This document shows, in pieces, positions 1 through 7,994 of a DNA stretch of 52,492 nt. The DNA lies in NCBI GenBank assembly GCA_937871585.1, contig CALMPJ010000161.1:1-52492 (forward strand), in the 5' to 3' direction. The notes below the pieces were generated by a model that saw only the letters and a program-made list of their open reading frames with translations, did no database searches and was not told the origin of the DNA. A program made the position numbers and the translations under genes. The first letter of the stretch is position 1. Each line of letters begins with the position of its first letter. Source of the stretch: an uncultured Acidobacteriota bacterium. GTDB taxonomy: Bacteria > Acidobacteriota > Blastocatellia > Pyrinomonadales > Pyrinomonadaceae.

Positions 1-2353
1 TGGTACGAGGGTTTCCGGCCGGGCATACGGGAGCATTCCCAGTAAGCGGACGGCGCCTGAGGTGATCGAGAAGCCGCACCGTGAAGTACATGATGTAACC
101 GCCGTTGATCGTGAACCTTGTGTTGATGGTCGAACGTAAGTTGAAGTTCAAAAACCTCGAATCCGAATAACCGCTCGATTCGATCAAGTAAATGTTGCCC
201 TGAGTAGCATCCGGACGCAAAGCCTGTACCTGAGCCGTCGTAAGGCCCGATGGGCACACAGCTAAGCTTGGACAAACCGGTGCATTGATATTACGCGTAC
301 GCAGAGTGTGTAGCGAACGCGATTGCGTATAGGTCGCGCTGAAAACCGTCTTTGCGTTGATCTGTCGTTCAACACTTACGGCCGCCTGCATGGAATACGG
401 AGCGTTGAGATCCGTTGCAATGCGGTATGGAATGCTCGCAAGCGGCGTGACCGCGCTAAGCTGAGCCGCAGTCGGAACATTTGTCACTCCGTTCAAGGTA
501 AAGACCGCTTGACCAAGGATGTTCGAAGTGTTTTGTGTTACCAAATAGGTCAACTGAGAAACGCCATCTTGACGTCTTGCCCGCAGGGTCTGCCCTTCGT
601 TAAATCTATCGTAAAAGATGCCAAAGCCACCACGGAACACGGTCTTTGGAGCCTTTGCACCACCTGCGCCCGGCGACCATGCAAATCCAAATCGCGGAGC
701 AAAGTTAGCATTGCTTGAGATATTCGACTGGTTCTCGTAACGAAGTCCAAAGCTCAATGTTAGATCCTGACGGACTTTCCAGTCGTCTGTAATAAACGGG
801 CTTATATCGAACTGGCTGACCTCTGCAACCGGATTTCCGGTCGTCAGGCTGAACTGGTTTGGGTTGTAACGCGGATCAGGATTGCCAAGCAATTTCTGGC
901 GATATTGGTTGATCGAACTCACGAAAAAGTCGTCCGCCGTGTTGGTCGGTGTTCCATTGTTATCCAAGAAACCTGAGAACGTAAACGAACCTCCATAGCC
1001 TGATTCCGAACGATCTTCGATCGAAACACCACGAAGCCTGACACCAAATTTGATGCCGTGCTCGCCGCCTTTGCCAAGCGAAGTGGTCGTTGTGTTGTTG
1101 ATTTCCCAGCGCTTCGATTTGTTATAGCTCATTCCAACCTGAGCACCGCCGCCTGTGAAAGCACTCGATACATTGATAGTCGGGATCGAATTGTCGCCAA
1201 CCTGCTCACGATCGTTGGTCTCGAATGAGAACCTTGTTTCATTTACGGTTTTGGCATTAAGTATCGCAGTTTCAGTTACTCGAAATTCATGCGACGTGTT
1301 CGTGCTTTCCGAAGCACGCGACAAAAGTGAGAAACCACCAACGCCCTGGTTCTCGGAAGTGTTACGGGAAAAGTTGTACCGAGCAACCACTGTATTGTTG
1401 TCGTTGATCGCGAAATCCACTCTCGGCCCCACAGAGATTCGTCTAGTTGGCACCGTAACATCTTGATTGAAGTTAACGACATTAAGGCCTTGATCAAGGA
1501 TCGTAGCCGAGATCACCGAGTTCTCATCACGATCATTCTTGTTGAAATCGACAAAGTACGAAGCCTTCTTCGCTTTGATCGGACCACTAACAAAACCGCC
1601 GTAGTTGCGAACTTGGCTCGGTGCTCGATTAGCTGCGAATGGATTTCGCGAATTCAGACTCTCGTCATTGAAGTTAAAATTTGCGCCGCCACGAAACTTG
1701 TCATATCCCGGCTTGGTCAGCACGTCAATACGGCCAAAACCGATGCGGTCGAATTCTGCTGAGAAAGGATTCTGATTAATTCGGATCTCGCGGATCGCGT
1801 CTTTAGGCGGCATACGGCCACCCGAGAATCCGTCGATGCTGATCTGTCCGCCGTCAGGGCCTGCTGACGAGCCTGCAAGAGCCTGCAATGCAGCTTCGAG
1901 TTCGTCGGGATCGTCAGGCAGCGAATCGAGGTCTTTGCCTTTGAGAACCGTGGCACTTGCATTACTGTCAGCGTCGTTCGAAATTGTCTCTCCGACCGCG
2001 ACATCTAGTGTTTCCTCAACGCCCGAAACCGTCAGAACGACAATTAGTTCACTCTTTTCATTCGCCGTAACATCAACGTCAGCGTTCTCATAAAGTGCGA
2101 ACTTTGGCGCGATAGCTTTGACCGTGTATTTTCCGACCGTAAGTCCTGTAATGTTGAATTCGCCGCGAGCATTGCTGATCGACTGCTTTTGCTTGCCTGT
2201 GCTATCGATCGCGGTAACAGTCGCTCCAACTACTACTGCTCCGAGCGAGTCTGTCACTTGTCCAGCTATGCTGCCGCTCGACTGCGCGATGGCCGCAGTT
2301 GCCGAAAATGCTAGCACCAATATTGCTATATATGAATTATAAAAAAATCGCAT
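1..2353 (-). CDS. TonB-dependent receptor, Oar-like, with N-terminal carboxypeptidase-regulatory domain (C-terminus beyond window)
   Basis: This is a long open frame with no stop before the left edge, so about 784 codons are present and the C-terminus is missing. The start ATG at 2353 gives a signal peptide of about 22 residues (MRFFYNSYIAILVLAFSATA). A carboxypeptidase-regulatory-like beta-sandwich follows (about residues 23-105: SIAGQVTDSLGAVV, then GEFNITGLTVGKYTVKA). Next comes a plug region (GRDLDSLPDDPDELEAAL, ISIDGFSGGRMPPKDAIREI) and then alternating beta strands typical of an outer-membrane barrel. Such proteins sit in the outer membrane and import or bind large substrates with TonB energy; the substrate cannot be read from sequence. 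The gene lies 63 nt downstream of the DUF5666-like gene and probably shares its ECF-type promoter. The last 25 or so readable residues (RRRPLTGNAP) look less family-like than the rest, so the sequence near the window edge should be checked. Confidence 0.85.
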   Translation of the reverse strand, partial: MRFFYNSYIAILVLAFSATAAIAQSSGSIAGQVTDSLGAVVVGATVTAIDSTGKQKQSISNARGEFNITGLTVGKYTVKAIAPKFALYENADVDVTANEKSELIVVLTVSGVEETLDVAVGETISNDADSNASATVLKGKDLDSLPDDPDELEAALQALAGSSAGPDGGQISIDGFSGGRMPPKDAIREIRINQNPFSAEFDRIGFGRIDVLTKPGYDKFRGGANFNFNDESLNSRNPFAANRAPSQVRNYGGFVSGPIKAKKASYFVDFNKNDRDENSVISATILDQGLNVVNFNQDVTVPTRRISVGPRVDFAINDNNTVVARYNFSRNTSENQGVGGFSLLSRASESTNTSHEFRVTETAILNAKTVNETRFSFETNDREQVGDNSIPTINVSSAFTGGGAQVGMSYNKSKRWEINNTTTTSLGKGGEHGIKFGVRLRGVSIEDRSESGYGGSFTFSGFLDNNGTPTNTADDFFVSSINQYRQKLLGNPDPRYNPNQFSLTTGNPVAEVSQFDISPFITDDWKVRQDLTLSFGLRYENQSNISSNANFAPRFGFAWSPGAGGAKAPKTVFRGGFGIFYDRFNEGQTLRARRQDGVSQLTYLVTQNTSNILGQAVFTLNGVTNVPTAAQLSAVTPLASIPYRIATDLNAPYSMQAAVSVERQINAKTVFSATYTQSRSLHTLRTRNINAPVCPSLAVCPSGLTTAQVQALRPDATQGNIYLIESSGYSDSRFLNFNLRSTINTRFTINGGYIMYFTVRLLDHLRRRPLTGNAPVCPAGNPRT

Positions 2354-2416
2354 GATCACTCTTCCTAATAAAAAACACCGCAGAGAGTCGATTTGAGACA
2401 TCCCCGCGGAATTGCA

Positions 2417-3610
2417 TTACTGCATACTAAATCCGTCCAATCCCGGAATATTGAGTCCGGGCTGAGCATTTCTGCCGCCGCCTGGAGCAGCTCCCAGTGC
2501 GGCACGCATCTCCGCGATCCTTACAAACGGCTCAACGCCTGCAAGTAGCTTTATAGCTCTGATCTTCTCTTCCGGCTTCGTCTTTGAACTCGAAACGGCG
2601 ATCATATCGCCCACTTTGAGGTCAGCAGCTCCGATCGTCGGAAAACGCTCAAGCATTTCGTCGATACCGCCACGCGGGCCGCCGCCCATGCCTCCCATTC
2701 CGCCGGGTCGTTGGCCGCCTTGTCCGGCTGGCTGACCACCGGCCGGAGGGCCGCCCGCTCCGGGTGCAGCACCGCCGGGACCGCCTTGTGCAGTTGGGCC
2801 ACCAGCAAGCCGCTCGGCAAATTCGGGAGGAAACCTCTTCATTGTCGATGCCGAGGCAAACGAAACTGTAATGTCTTTCTTCGAAATACGATCAGTAATG
2901 ACAACTTCGTTATTTGCCGCATCGATCGTCTTTACGACTCCGACGACTTGCTGAAATGCTCCGGTGAGGATCTCTTCGGCCGTAAAACTTGTTCCATCCG
3001 CACTGCGATCACCTTTTGCTCGGATGCTATCGCCAACAGCGAGATCGGCGAACGTGCCAACCTTTGCATCAGAAAACTTAAAAGACTCGGTTGAGTACCG
3101 GCGAAACGTCGCGTCAGCCTTCGGGGTCATTACAGTTTTCGTCGATGCCATCATTCCCGGAACGTCGATCGTAACTTGATTCGTTTGAGCATTGATCGCC
3201 GAGATCGTACCGGAAATGCCGCGTGTTCGCCATTCAGCCGCTTCCTTGGCATTCTTTTGAGCGATATCCGATTTCGACATTAAGTAGACGCGGATCGCAG
3301 GAACGGTCTTACCATCCGCCGACGGAAATCCGCTCACGAGTAACTTATCTCCAACAGAAATATCTGCCAAGGTCGACGGCGTCATCTTCTTTGGGTCGTC
3401 CGCGGCAGCTTTCTTGAATTCTGTCTTCTCAGAGATCGTTGCCGAGATCTCACCGGCCGCGGTCTTGACGTTGATCGACGACGCGTCAACGGCGACAACG
3501 TCGCCACTGATCATTCTTGGCTTGACCGTGTCGGTACCTTGACCGTATACGATCGTCATCGAGCCAATAACAATAATTCCAAATAAGAATGAAAAGGTGC
3601 TTTTAAGCAT
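2417..3610 (-). CDS. secreted DUF5666-like protein with Gly/Pro-rich segment
   Basis: The 397-residue protein has a signal peptide (about residues 1-23, ending near VYGQG). Three related beta-rich modules follow, of the type SGDVVAVDASSINVKTAAG, SGTISAINAQTNQVTI and VGVVKTIDAANNEVVI. Each is paired with a phrase such as ISVGDKLLVSG or LAVGDSIRAKG. This alternation is the signature of DUF5666 domains, which are predicted small periplasmic or extracytoplasmic beta barrels of unknown function. Residues of about 268-320 are low-complexity Gly/Pro/Gln, followed by one more ADLKVGDMIAVSSSK module. It precedes the TonB-dependent receptor by 63 nt on the same strand, which suggests co-transcription and a role at the cell envelope. 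The function is not known. Confidence 0.75.
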   Translation of the reverse strand: MLKSTFSFLFGIIVIGSMTIVYGQGTDTVKPRMISGDVVAVDASSINVKTAAGEISATISEKTEFKKAAADDPKKMTPSTLADISVGDKLLVSGFPSADGKTVPAIRVYLMSKSDIAQKNAKEAAEWRTRGISGTISAINAQTNQVTIDVPGMMASTKTVMTPKADATFRRYSTESFKFSDAKVGTFADLAVGDSIRAKGDRSADGTSFTAEEILTGAFQQVVGVVKTIDAANNEVVITDRISKKDITVSFASASTMKRFPPEFAERLAGGPTAQGGPGGAAPGAGGPPAGGQPAGQGGQRPGGMGGMGGGPRGGIDEMLERFPTIGAADLKVGDMIAVSSSKTKPEEKIRAIKLLAGVEPFVRIAEMRAALGAAPGGGRNAQPGLNIPGLDGFSMQ

Positions 3611-3694
3611 TTACGTCCCTCAATTATTCAGTATGTTCGAAAAGTAAGTTGTAAACGTACGAGCTCCGGCATTGGATCCTACGAACAATACTAA

Positions 3695-3720
3695 GACGAA
3701 GATTCTATCAGGAAGGTTCC
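3695..3720 (-). promoter_or_regulatory. candidate ECF sigma promoter (GGAACC-N16-CGTC)
   Basis: On the minus strand GGAACC (3720-3715) is separated by 16 nt from CGTC (3698-3695), which continues as CGTCTTAG. GGAAC with a CGTC-type -10 element 16-17 nt away is the classical ECF (RpoE-like) promoter layout. It lies about 85 nt upstream of the DUF5666-like gene. An ECF sigma/anti-sigma pair is encoded just upstream, so control by that sigma factor is a plausible inference. Confidence 0.5.
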
Positions 3721-3762
3721 CAGCTGATTGTAAAGAAATGTAAAATAATGCAATTAACTGAC

Positions 3763-4755
3763 TTACGGCATTTCCGCGATTCCCTGGCGAATCGTATTTA
3801 CCGCTGGCGAAGCTATTCGTTTTGAATCAGATCGTGCGGTCAAAACCAGTCCGATCCCTACAGCAAAGATCGTAAACAGAGCAAGCATCCAAACGTATGG
3901 CAGCGAGAGAAGTATCGTCCAGAACAGCACGCCGGATACGACGGCAAGGGTTTCTGAACGGTTATTTGAAGGAAAGAAACGCTTCTGTATGATCTTGCCA
4001 ACGGTTACTTGTAAAGACACTCGGCCAAACAAATAGCCAAACAGGAAAAGAAGTATCACCATGGCTCCGACCGTTGCACTTAGAAGGGTCGGCAGCCAAA
4101 CCGCGGCAAATATCATCAATATCAAGCCAAGCAAGAATCCGCCGGCTCCGATCGCACACACCTTTACGAATGAAAGTTGGATCTTAGAAACGGAACGGCT
4201 GACGGCACCGGGAGCGATCGTCATTACGACAAGCGAAAAAATAAACCAGAGCAGGGCGACAACAATGCGCTGAACGAAGTAGCTTATCGACAATGTTGGA
4301 GAAAATAACGTCGAAGGCTGCTGCGCATATCCTTTGATCTCGTCTTCGAGAACCCCGAACATCACTGTTTCTTTGCCTTCTTCGCGAAGCGGGATCTGAC
4401 TCTTTGGCTTGTAACTTCCGCCAAATACTATGACATCGCCGCCGATATAAGCATTTTCTTCTTGAATGATATCGCCGCCGATCGTCGCCACGTCACCTTC
4501 AACGCGGCCTTCTACAATGACATCGCCGCCGATCGCAAGAACACCTTTCGCCTGTCGCTTGACGATAACGGCCTTACCAAACACATAAACTTCTTGCTCG
4601 GGAGCATTCTGTACGATAACTGTAGATTCATCATCCGAGATCGATATTTCTGGATTCGCAAACGAAACGGACGCGAACGCAACAACGAATATGGAGATTC
4701 GTAGAAGTAGGTTAATTCGAGAGTGTTGCTTAAAGAAGAGACGTTCGATGCTCAC
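3763..4755 (-). CDS. bactofilin-like (polymer-forming) polytopic membrane protein
   Basis: The chosen start is GTG at 4755. It gives a clean signal peptide (MSIERLFFKQHSRINLLLRI, then FVVAFASVSFA). The longer frame starts with TTG at 4797 inside the upstream gene and adds a tail without signal character. A GGAGG lies 13 nt upstream of the GTG, which is rather far. After the signal comes a run of short beta-solenoid repeats (VYVFGKAVIVKRQAKGVL, AIGGDVIVEGRVEGDVAT, YIGGDVIVFGG), as in bactofilin or polymer-forming cytoskeletal domains. Five or six membrane segments follow (for example RIVVALLWFIFSLVVMTI and VGAMVILLFLFGYLFG). It is the third gene of the sigma/anti-sigma operon and so probably belongs to an envelope-stress or envelope-assembly response. 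The exact role is unknown. Confidence 0.65.
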   Translation of the reverse strand: MSIERLFFKQHSRINLLLRISIFVVAFASVSFANPEISISDDESTVIVQNAPEQEVYVFGKAVIVKRQAKGVLAIGGDVIVEGRVEGDVATIGGDIIQEENAYIGGDVIVFGGSYKPKSQIPLREEGKETVMFGVLEDEIKGYAQQPSTLFSPTLSISYFVQRIVVALLWFIFSLVVMTIAPGAVSRSVSKIQLSFVKVCAIGAGGFLLGLILMIFAAVWLPTLLSATVGAMVILLFLFGYLFGRVSLQVTVGKIIQKRFFPSNNRSETLAVVSGVLFWTILLSLPYVWMLALFTIFAVGIGLVLTARSDSKRIASPAVNTIRQGIAEMP

Positions 4756-4774
4756 AAGTGTACCGAGGCCTCCG

Positions 4775-5344
4775 TTAGATCCGACGAAGTCGCACAAGCA
4801 TGCGTCCCATCGAATAGAGTATTGGCACAGTTAAAATAGCCGGCAGTAGCAGCAGATAGTTCGCACCTTCGAGAGGAGCCGCGACATTACGCAACACGAC
4901 TGAGAGGCCGATAAAGAAAGACGCCGTTACGCGAACAACGACGGCTACCACAGACGCGATCGCATCGAACGTTTTTGTCAGCCCTTGAAACATTCCCGAC
5001 GCCTCGGCTCCCAACGCGAACAAACAGAATAAGGCCACTGTAGCGACAAGAAACAGTGCGTTAAATTGCTCACTCTTGTTCCGAAGGCCCGAAACATTGC
5101 TTTCGGCAGTAACCACGATCCGTTTCGCGAAATCCTTCGGCAGCGGTAGTTCTGGCGAACGGCCTACCTCGGATTCGAGCATCGAAAGGAAGCGTTTCTG
5201 AAGATTAAGCTCTGAGTTGCAATGCGGACAAACGGAAAGATGTTCGTCAACCATGCGCTCGCCTTCGGCGGTTAGTTCACCGTCGAGATAGGCCGCAAGG
5301 TCATACTTGCCGCACACGTTCGGATTGTCGAGAATATCTTTCAT
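4775..5344 (-). CDS. anti-sigma factor with zinc-binding (zf-HC2) N-terminus
   Basis: The 189-residue protein has an N-terminal zinc-associated anti-sigma motif, H35-x3-C39-x2-C42 (EHLSVCPHC), preceded by the usual AAYLDGELTAEGERMVDEH helix. This is followed by a linker and three hydrophobic segments (about residues 95-111, 133-152 and 163-180). The layout fits a membrane-bound anti-sigma factor whose cytoplasmic N-terminal domain binds the ECF sigma factor encoded directly upstream. Only 2 nt separate the sigma stop from this ATG, so the two are translationally linked. Loss of the interaction on an envelope signal would free the sigma factor; the signal is not evident. Confidence 0.85.
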   Translation of the reverse strand: MKDILDNPNVCGKYDLAAYLDGELTAEGERMVDEHLSVCPHCNSELNLQKRFLSMLESEVGRSPELPLPKDFAKRIVVTAESNVSGLRNKSEQFNALFLVATVALFCLFALGAEASGMFQGLTKTFDAIASVVAVVVRVTASFFIGLSVVLRNVAAPLEGANYLLLLPAILTVPILYSMGRMLVRLRRI

Positions 5345-5346
5345 TT

Positions 5347-5952
5347 CTAAACGCCAGTAAATCCTCGCTCAATGAATATGGTCCGCATCATTTCGCGGGC
5401 TCGAAACAATCTGTTCTTTACCGTTCCAAGGGGCAGCGACGTGACTTCAGCGATCTCGTCATAGCTCAGGTCTTGCCCGTGCCGTAACACGATCAGATCG
5501 CGATACGCCGCCGGCAAGCACTTAACCACCGCATCGATCTCGTCACGCCATTCGCTCATTTCGCGATCTTGCTCAGGATTGGGACGGTCGGATTCTAACT
5601 GGAACTGAAAGCTGCCGTCCGCGTTCTCAGTCTCAATACTCTGAAGCGAAACGTTATTTCGACGCAGATGATCTATCGCCGCATTGTGGGCGATGCGATA
5701 GAGCCAGGTCGAGAATTTGTATGCGTCGGAATATTTGTCTAGCGAATTGTAGACTTTGATGAAGACTTCCTGAGTAACATCAAGCGCCGCTTCGTAGTTA
5801 TTTACGATACGAAAGACGTATGAAGTGATCGGCCGCTGATAGCGGTTCACCAACTCCTCAAAGCAATCTGATTGGCCCAAGCAAGCGCTGGCGACGAGTT
5901 CGCTATCAGCGACACGCCCTATCGAACCGAATTGCAATGCGGCAATAGTCAT
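5347..5952 (-). CDS. ECF sigma factor (RpoE-like)
   Basis: The 201-residue protein has sigma-70 region 2 (about residues 28-100: ELVNRYQRPITSYVFRI, then DVTQEVFIKVYNSLDKY and FSTWLYRIAHNAAIDHLRR). Region 4 follows (about 135-195: LPAAYRDLIVLRHGQDLSYD, then LPLGTVKNRLFRAREMM). Regions 1.1 and 3 are absent, which defines the ECF group. It directs RNA polymerase to a small regulon, typically for envelope functions, and is held inactive by the anti-sigma factor encoded 2 nt downstream. A candidate autoregulated promoter (TGAAAC-N17-CGTA) lies just upstream. The receptor/DUF5666 cluster with a GGAACC-N16-CGTC promoter is a plausible target. Confidence 0.92.
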   Translation of the reverse strand: MTIAALQFGSIGRVADSELVASACLGQSDCFEELVNRYQRPITSYVFRIVNNYEAALDVTQEVFIKVYNSLDKYSDAYKFSTWLYRIAHNAAIDHLRRNNVSLQSIETENADGSFQFQLESDRPNPEQDREMSEWRDEIDAVVKCLPAAYRDLIVLRHGQDLSYDEIAEVTSLPLGTVKNRLFRAREMMRTIFIERGFTGV

Positions 5953-5965
5953 GATCCGTTTGTAC

Positions 5966-5992
5966 TACGGTATTGTGTTAGATATTGTTTCA
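5966..5992 (-). promoter_or_regulatory. candidate autoregulated ECF promoter (TGAAAC-N17-CGTA)
   Basis: On the minus strand TGAAAC (5992-5987) is followed after 17 nt by CGTA (5969-5966), about 14 nt before the sigma gene ATG at 5952. TGAAAC with CGTA at 16-17 nt is a known ECF promoter layout, as for Bacillus SigW. ECF sigma genes are commonly autoregulated. The leader would be very short. Confidence 0.45.
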
Positions 5993-6009
5993 AACAGCAA
6001 GGCGAGTAT

Positions 6010-6927
6010 TTAACCAAGGGCCGCGAGTCCCGACGGGGCCGCGATATCGGCAAAACTAAACGTCGAACCGGGCATATGCAACCCGACATCTTCCGATCGA
6101 AGCTGCGGAACAGTATAGCCGAGAGCCTCGCTCGCGACATTGTCGACGCGTTCCGGTGAGACCGACCCGCCGATCACAAGCATATCCGAAAGCCTCGAAT
6201 CGGGATATCGATCATTATAGAACATCAACAATCGATATATCTCGTCGTCAACCTCGGCGGTCGAGCAAGTCACATTACGGACCACCGCTGGCTCACCATT
6301 TCGGAAAACAAACGCCGTGAAACCATCGGTCTGCGTGCTGATCAAAACGGAATCAGACTGCGAATTTGCACGAAGCAGCCAATTTGATTCGCCAACAGCG
6401 CGCGGCAGCAACAAACCTGTGTGCCAGCCGAGGCTTTCAAATACGGTCTCGTATTCGTCGAGAATTGCAAGTTTGATCGCCGTCGCCAAAAATCTCGCAC
6501 GGCCGTCGCGATCAGGATTTATCTGCTTGGTCGATAGACGCATTTCCATCGTTCCCGAACCAAAGCTTTGTTCAGCTTTCCAATTGAGTATCTCTTCGGT
6601 TTCGCCTTTGGATGCCGGCTGTGTTTCGAGCGTCAAGATCGCGGTTCGAGCGACTGCTCCAGGCAATGAGACCGACCAACGTTTTTGGCCCAACAGTCCA
6701 GCACTCATCGCAACTTCGCGAATACAGTCGGCAAACTCCGCGGCGTTGTCAATGTTTTGCTCGGCAAAACTTGGAATACATAGTCCCGAAGGCAGATCGG
6801 ATGTCGCGGCCTGTTTGATGCCGAATGTGCCACGGCCTTCGCCCTGAAGTTCAACAGCTGTCAGCCTTTCGGCAGAGATGCCCAGAGCGACCGACGGATA
6901 ATTTGGTTGGGTCAATGAAGAGAACAT
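6010..6927 (-). CDS. pilM: PilM-like actin-fold pilus/secretion assembly protein
   Basis: The 305-residue protein matches the PilM/GspL cytoplasmic actin-like family. The N-terminal beta strands are SVALGISAERLTAVELQ, followed by VSLPGAVARTAILTLE and EEILNWKAEQSFG. Central and later parts include ILDEYETVFESLGWHTGLL and SDMLVIGGSVSPERVDNVAS. PilM normally sits on the cytoplasmic side of the inner membrane and binds PilN to couple the pilus motor to the periplasmic alignment complex. It is the last gene of the secretin-pseudopilin cluster, 6 nt after the second pseudopilin. No PilN, PilO or ATPase follows; the next gene is the ECF sigma. At 305 residues it is somewhat shorter than typical PilM (about 350). 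Confidence 0.75.
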   Translation of the reverse strand: MFSSLTQPNYPSVALGISAERLTAVELQGEGRGTFGIKQAATSDLPSGLCIPSFAEQNIDNAAEFADCIREVAMSAGLLGQKRWSVSLPGAVARTAILTLETQPASKGETEEILNWKAEQSFGSGTMEMRLSTKQINPDRDGRARFLATAIKLAILDEYETVFESLGWHTGLLLPRAVGESNWLLRANSQSDSVLISTQTDGFTAFVFRNGEPAVVRNVTCSTAEVDDEIYRLLMFYNDRYPDSRLSDMLVIGGSVSPERVDNVASEALGYTVPQLRSEDVGLHMPGSTFSFADIAAPSGLAALG

Positions 6928-6933
6928 CTGTGA

Positions 6934-7344
6934 TCAGTATTTCTTATAATCTACGCCGTTTGAATCTTGGCCCTCAGCAAGGCTTTTCACGTCAATTAGG
7001 CCTGATTCAGCGTCCGGCGAAGAGGTGTCTTCACCTTGGACCTCGTCCCATTCGTCTTTCTCGAGTATCGGATCGACAGGCTTTTCGCGGAGATATTTAT
7101 CCTTAACTAGATCGTCGATCGACTGCGGCAGCTTTTGCTTATCTGCGGTATATTGATCGATCGCACGCCGCATTTGCCATAGGTTTTCTTTGAGAACGGT
7201 CTCACGCGCGTAAAGCACGCTACGCTGGTACGTCGGCACGGCTACGGACAGCAAAATGACGAGAATGAACATCGCGATCATCAGTTCGAGCAAGGAAAAG
7301 CCTCGCTCGCCATTCGATCTAATTTGTCGCAATCGTTTCATCAT
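6934..7344 (-). CDS. type II secretion/type IV pilus pseudopilin (GspG-like)
   Basis: It has the class III prepilin signal GERGFSLLELMIAMFILVIL: cleavage after Gly, Phe +1, Glu +5 and a hydrophobic helix. This is followed by a short globular part (LWQMRRAIDQYTADKQKLPQ, DLVKDKYLREKPVDPI) typical of GspG-type major pseudopilins. I chose the ATG pair at 7344/7341; the longer frame starts with GTG at 7356 inside the upstream gene. It overlaps or abuts the end of the preceding pseudopilin gene (stop at 7350), so translation is coupled. The protein would be processed by a prepilin peptidase that is not encoded here. Confidence 0.85.
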   Translation of the reverse strand: MMKRLRQIRSNGERGFSLLELMIAMFILVILLSVAVPTYQRSVLYARETVLKENLWQMRRAIDQYTADKQKLPQSIDDLVKDKYLREKPVDPILEKDEWDEVQGEDTSSPDAESGLIDVKSLAEGQDSNGVDYKKY

Positions 7345-7349
7345 GCCAA

Positions 7350-7985
7350 TTACCACGTACTATATTTCTCGCCATTCAAAGCTTCTTCGTCCGAGTTAGA
7401 ACGAATATCAAATACATTGATGTCGTCCCAATTATCGGAATCTTTATCCTGATACGACGAGCGAATTCGCCAATCAGATTCACCGGTCATCGGGTCGATC
7501 GGCAGCTCCCGAAGATACTTCTTGAGCAATTCCTTGTTCTGATTCAACTCGGTAGCCTGCGGAGATCCATCGCTCAAACCGCTACCTCCGCGAACCGCTA
7601 GGCCCCGAGCCTTGACCTTAACGCCTTCGACCAAGGAATCTAACGATGGCGGATATCGGTCGAGATTATCGGTCTCAAAGATCTTGCAATCGTCAATTAC
7701 AACGCGTGAACGTGGGTCGGCCGGAATATTGCCGCCTTGTTGAGTTGGATTTCCCGTAGCAACGGCTCCTTGCGGACAGGCACCGACGGTGTCGCGTTTG
7801 AACTCGTCGATCGCATTCCGATCATCCCGCAAAGTCTCCCGCAAACGACTCTCTTTCTGTCGGCGAACCGCGTTCTGTGCCATCGGAATTGATCCCATCA
7901 CAAGTATCCCGAGCACACTCAAGGTTGCTACGAGTTCCAGTAGGCTGTAGCCGCTTTGAGTTTCATTGATGAGCCGTTTCAGCAT
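7350..7985 (-). CDS. type II secretion/type IV pilus pseudopilin (larger GspG-like)
   Basis: The 211-residue protein has an N-terminal prepilin motif QSGYSLLELVATLSVLGILV (cleavage after Gly, Glu +5). A long helix follows (KESRLRETLRDDRNAIDEFK) and then a GspG-like domain with LKKYLRELPIDPMTGESDW. The DPMTG and DW parts are conserved among GspG proteins. A longer middle loop (about residues 70-145) contains two Cys (GACPQG, DDCKIF) that might form a disulfide. It lies between the secretin (9-nt gap) and the smaller pseudopilin (overlap) in one transcription unit. Confidence 0.83.
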   Translation of the reverse strand: MLKRLINETQSGYSLLELVATLSVLGILVMGSIPMAQNAVRRQKESRLRETLRDDRNAIDEFKRDTVGACPQGAVATGNPTQQGGNIPADPRSRVVIDDCKIFETDNLDRYPPSLDSLVEGVKVKARGLAVRGGSGLSDGSPQATELNQNKELLKKYLRELPIDPMTGESDWRIRSSYQDKDSDNWDDINVFDIRSNSDEEALNGEKYSTW

Positions 7986-7994
7986 CGGTCCGCA

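Noticed and set aside
323..2342. Several plus- and minus-strand short frames (for example 323-718, 1155-1466, 1463-1762)
   Set aside because: They are shadows of the receptor gene, which is open along its whole length on the minus strand and runs off the window edge.
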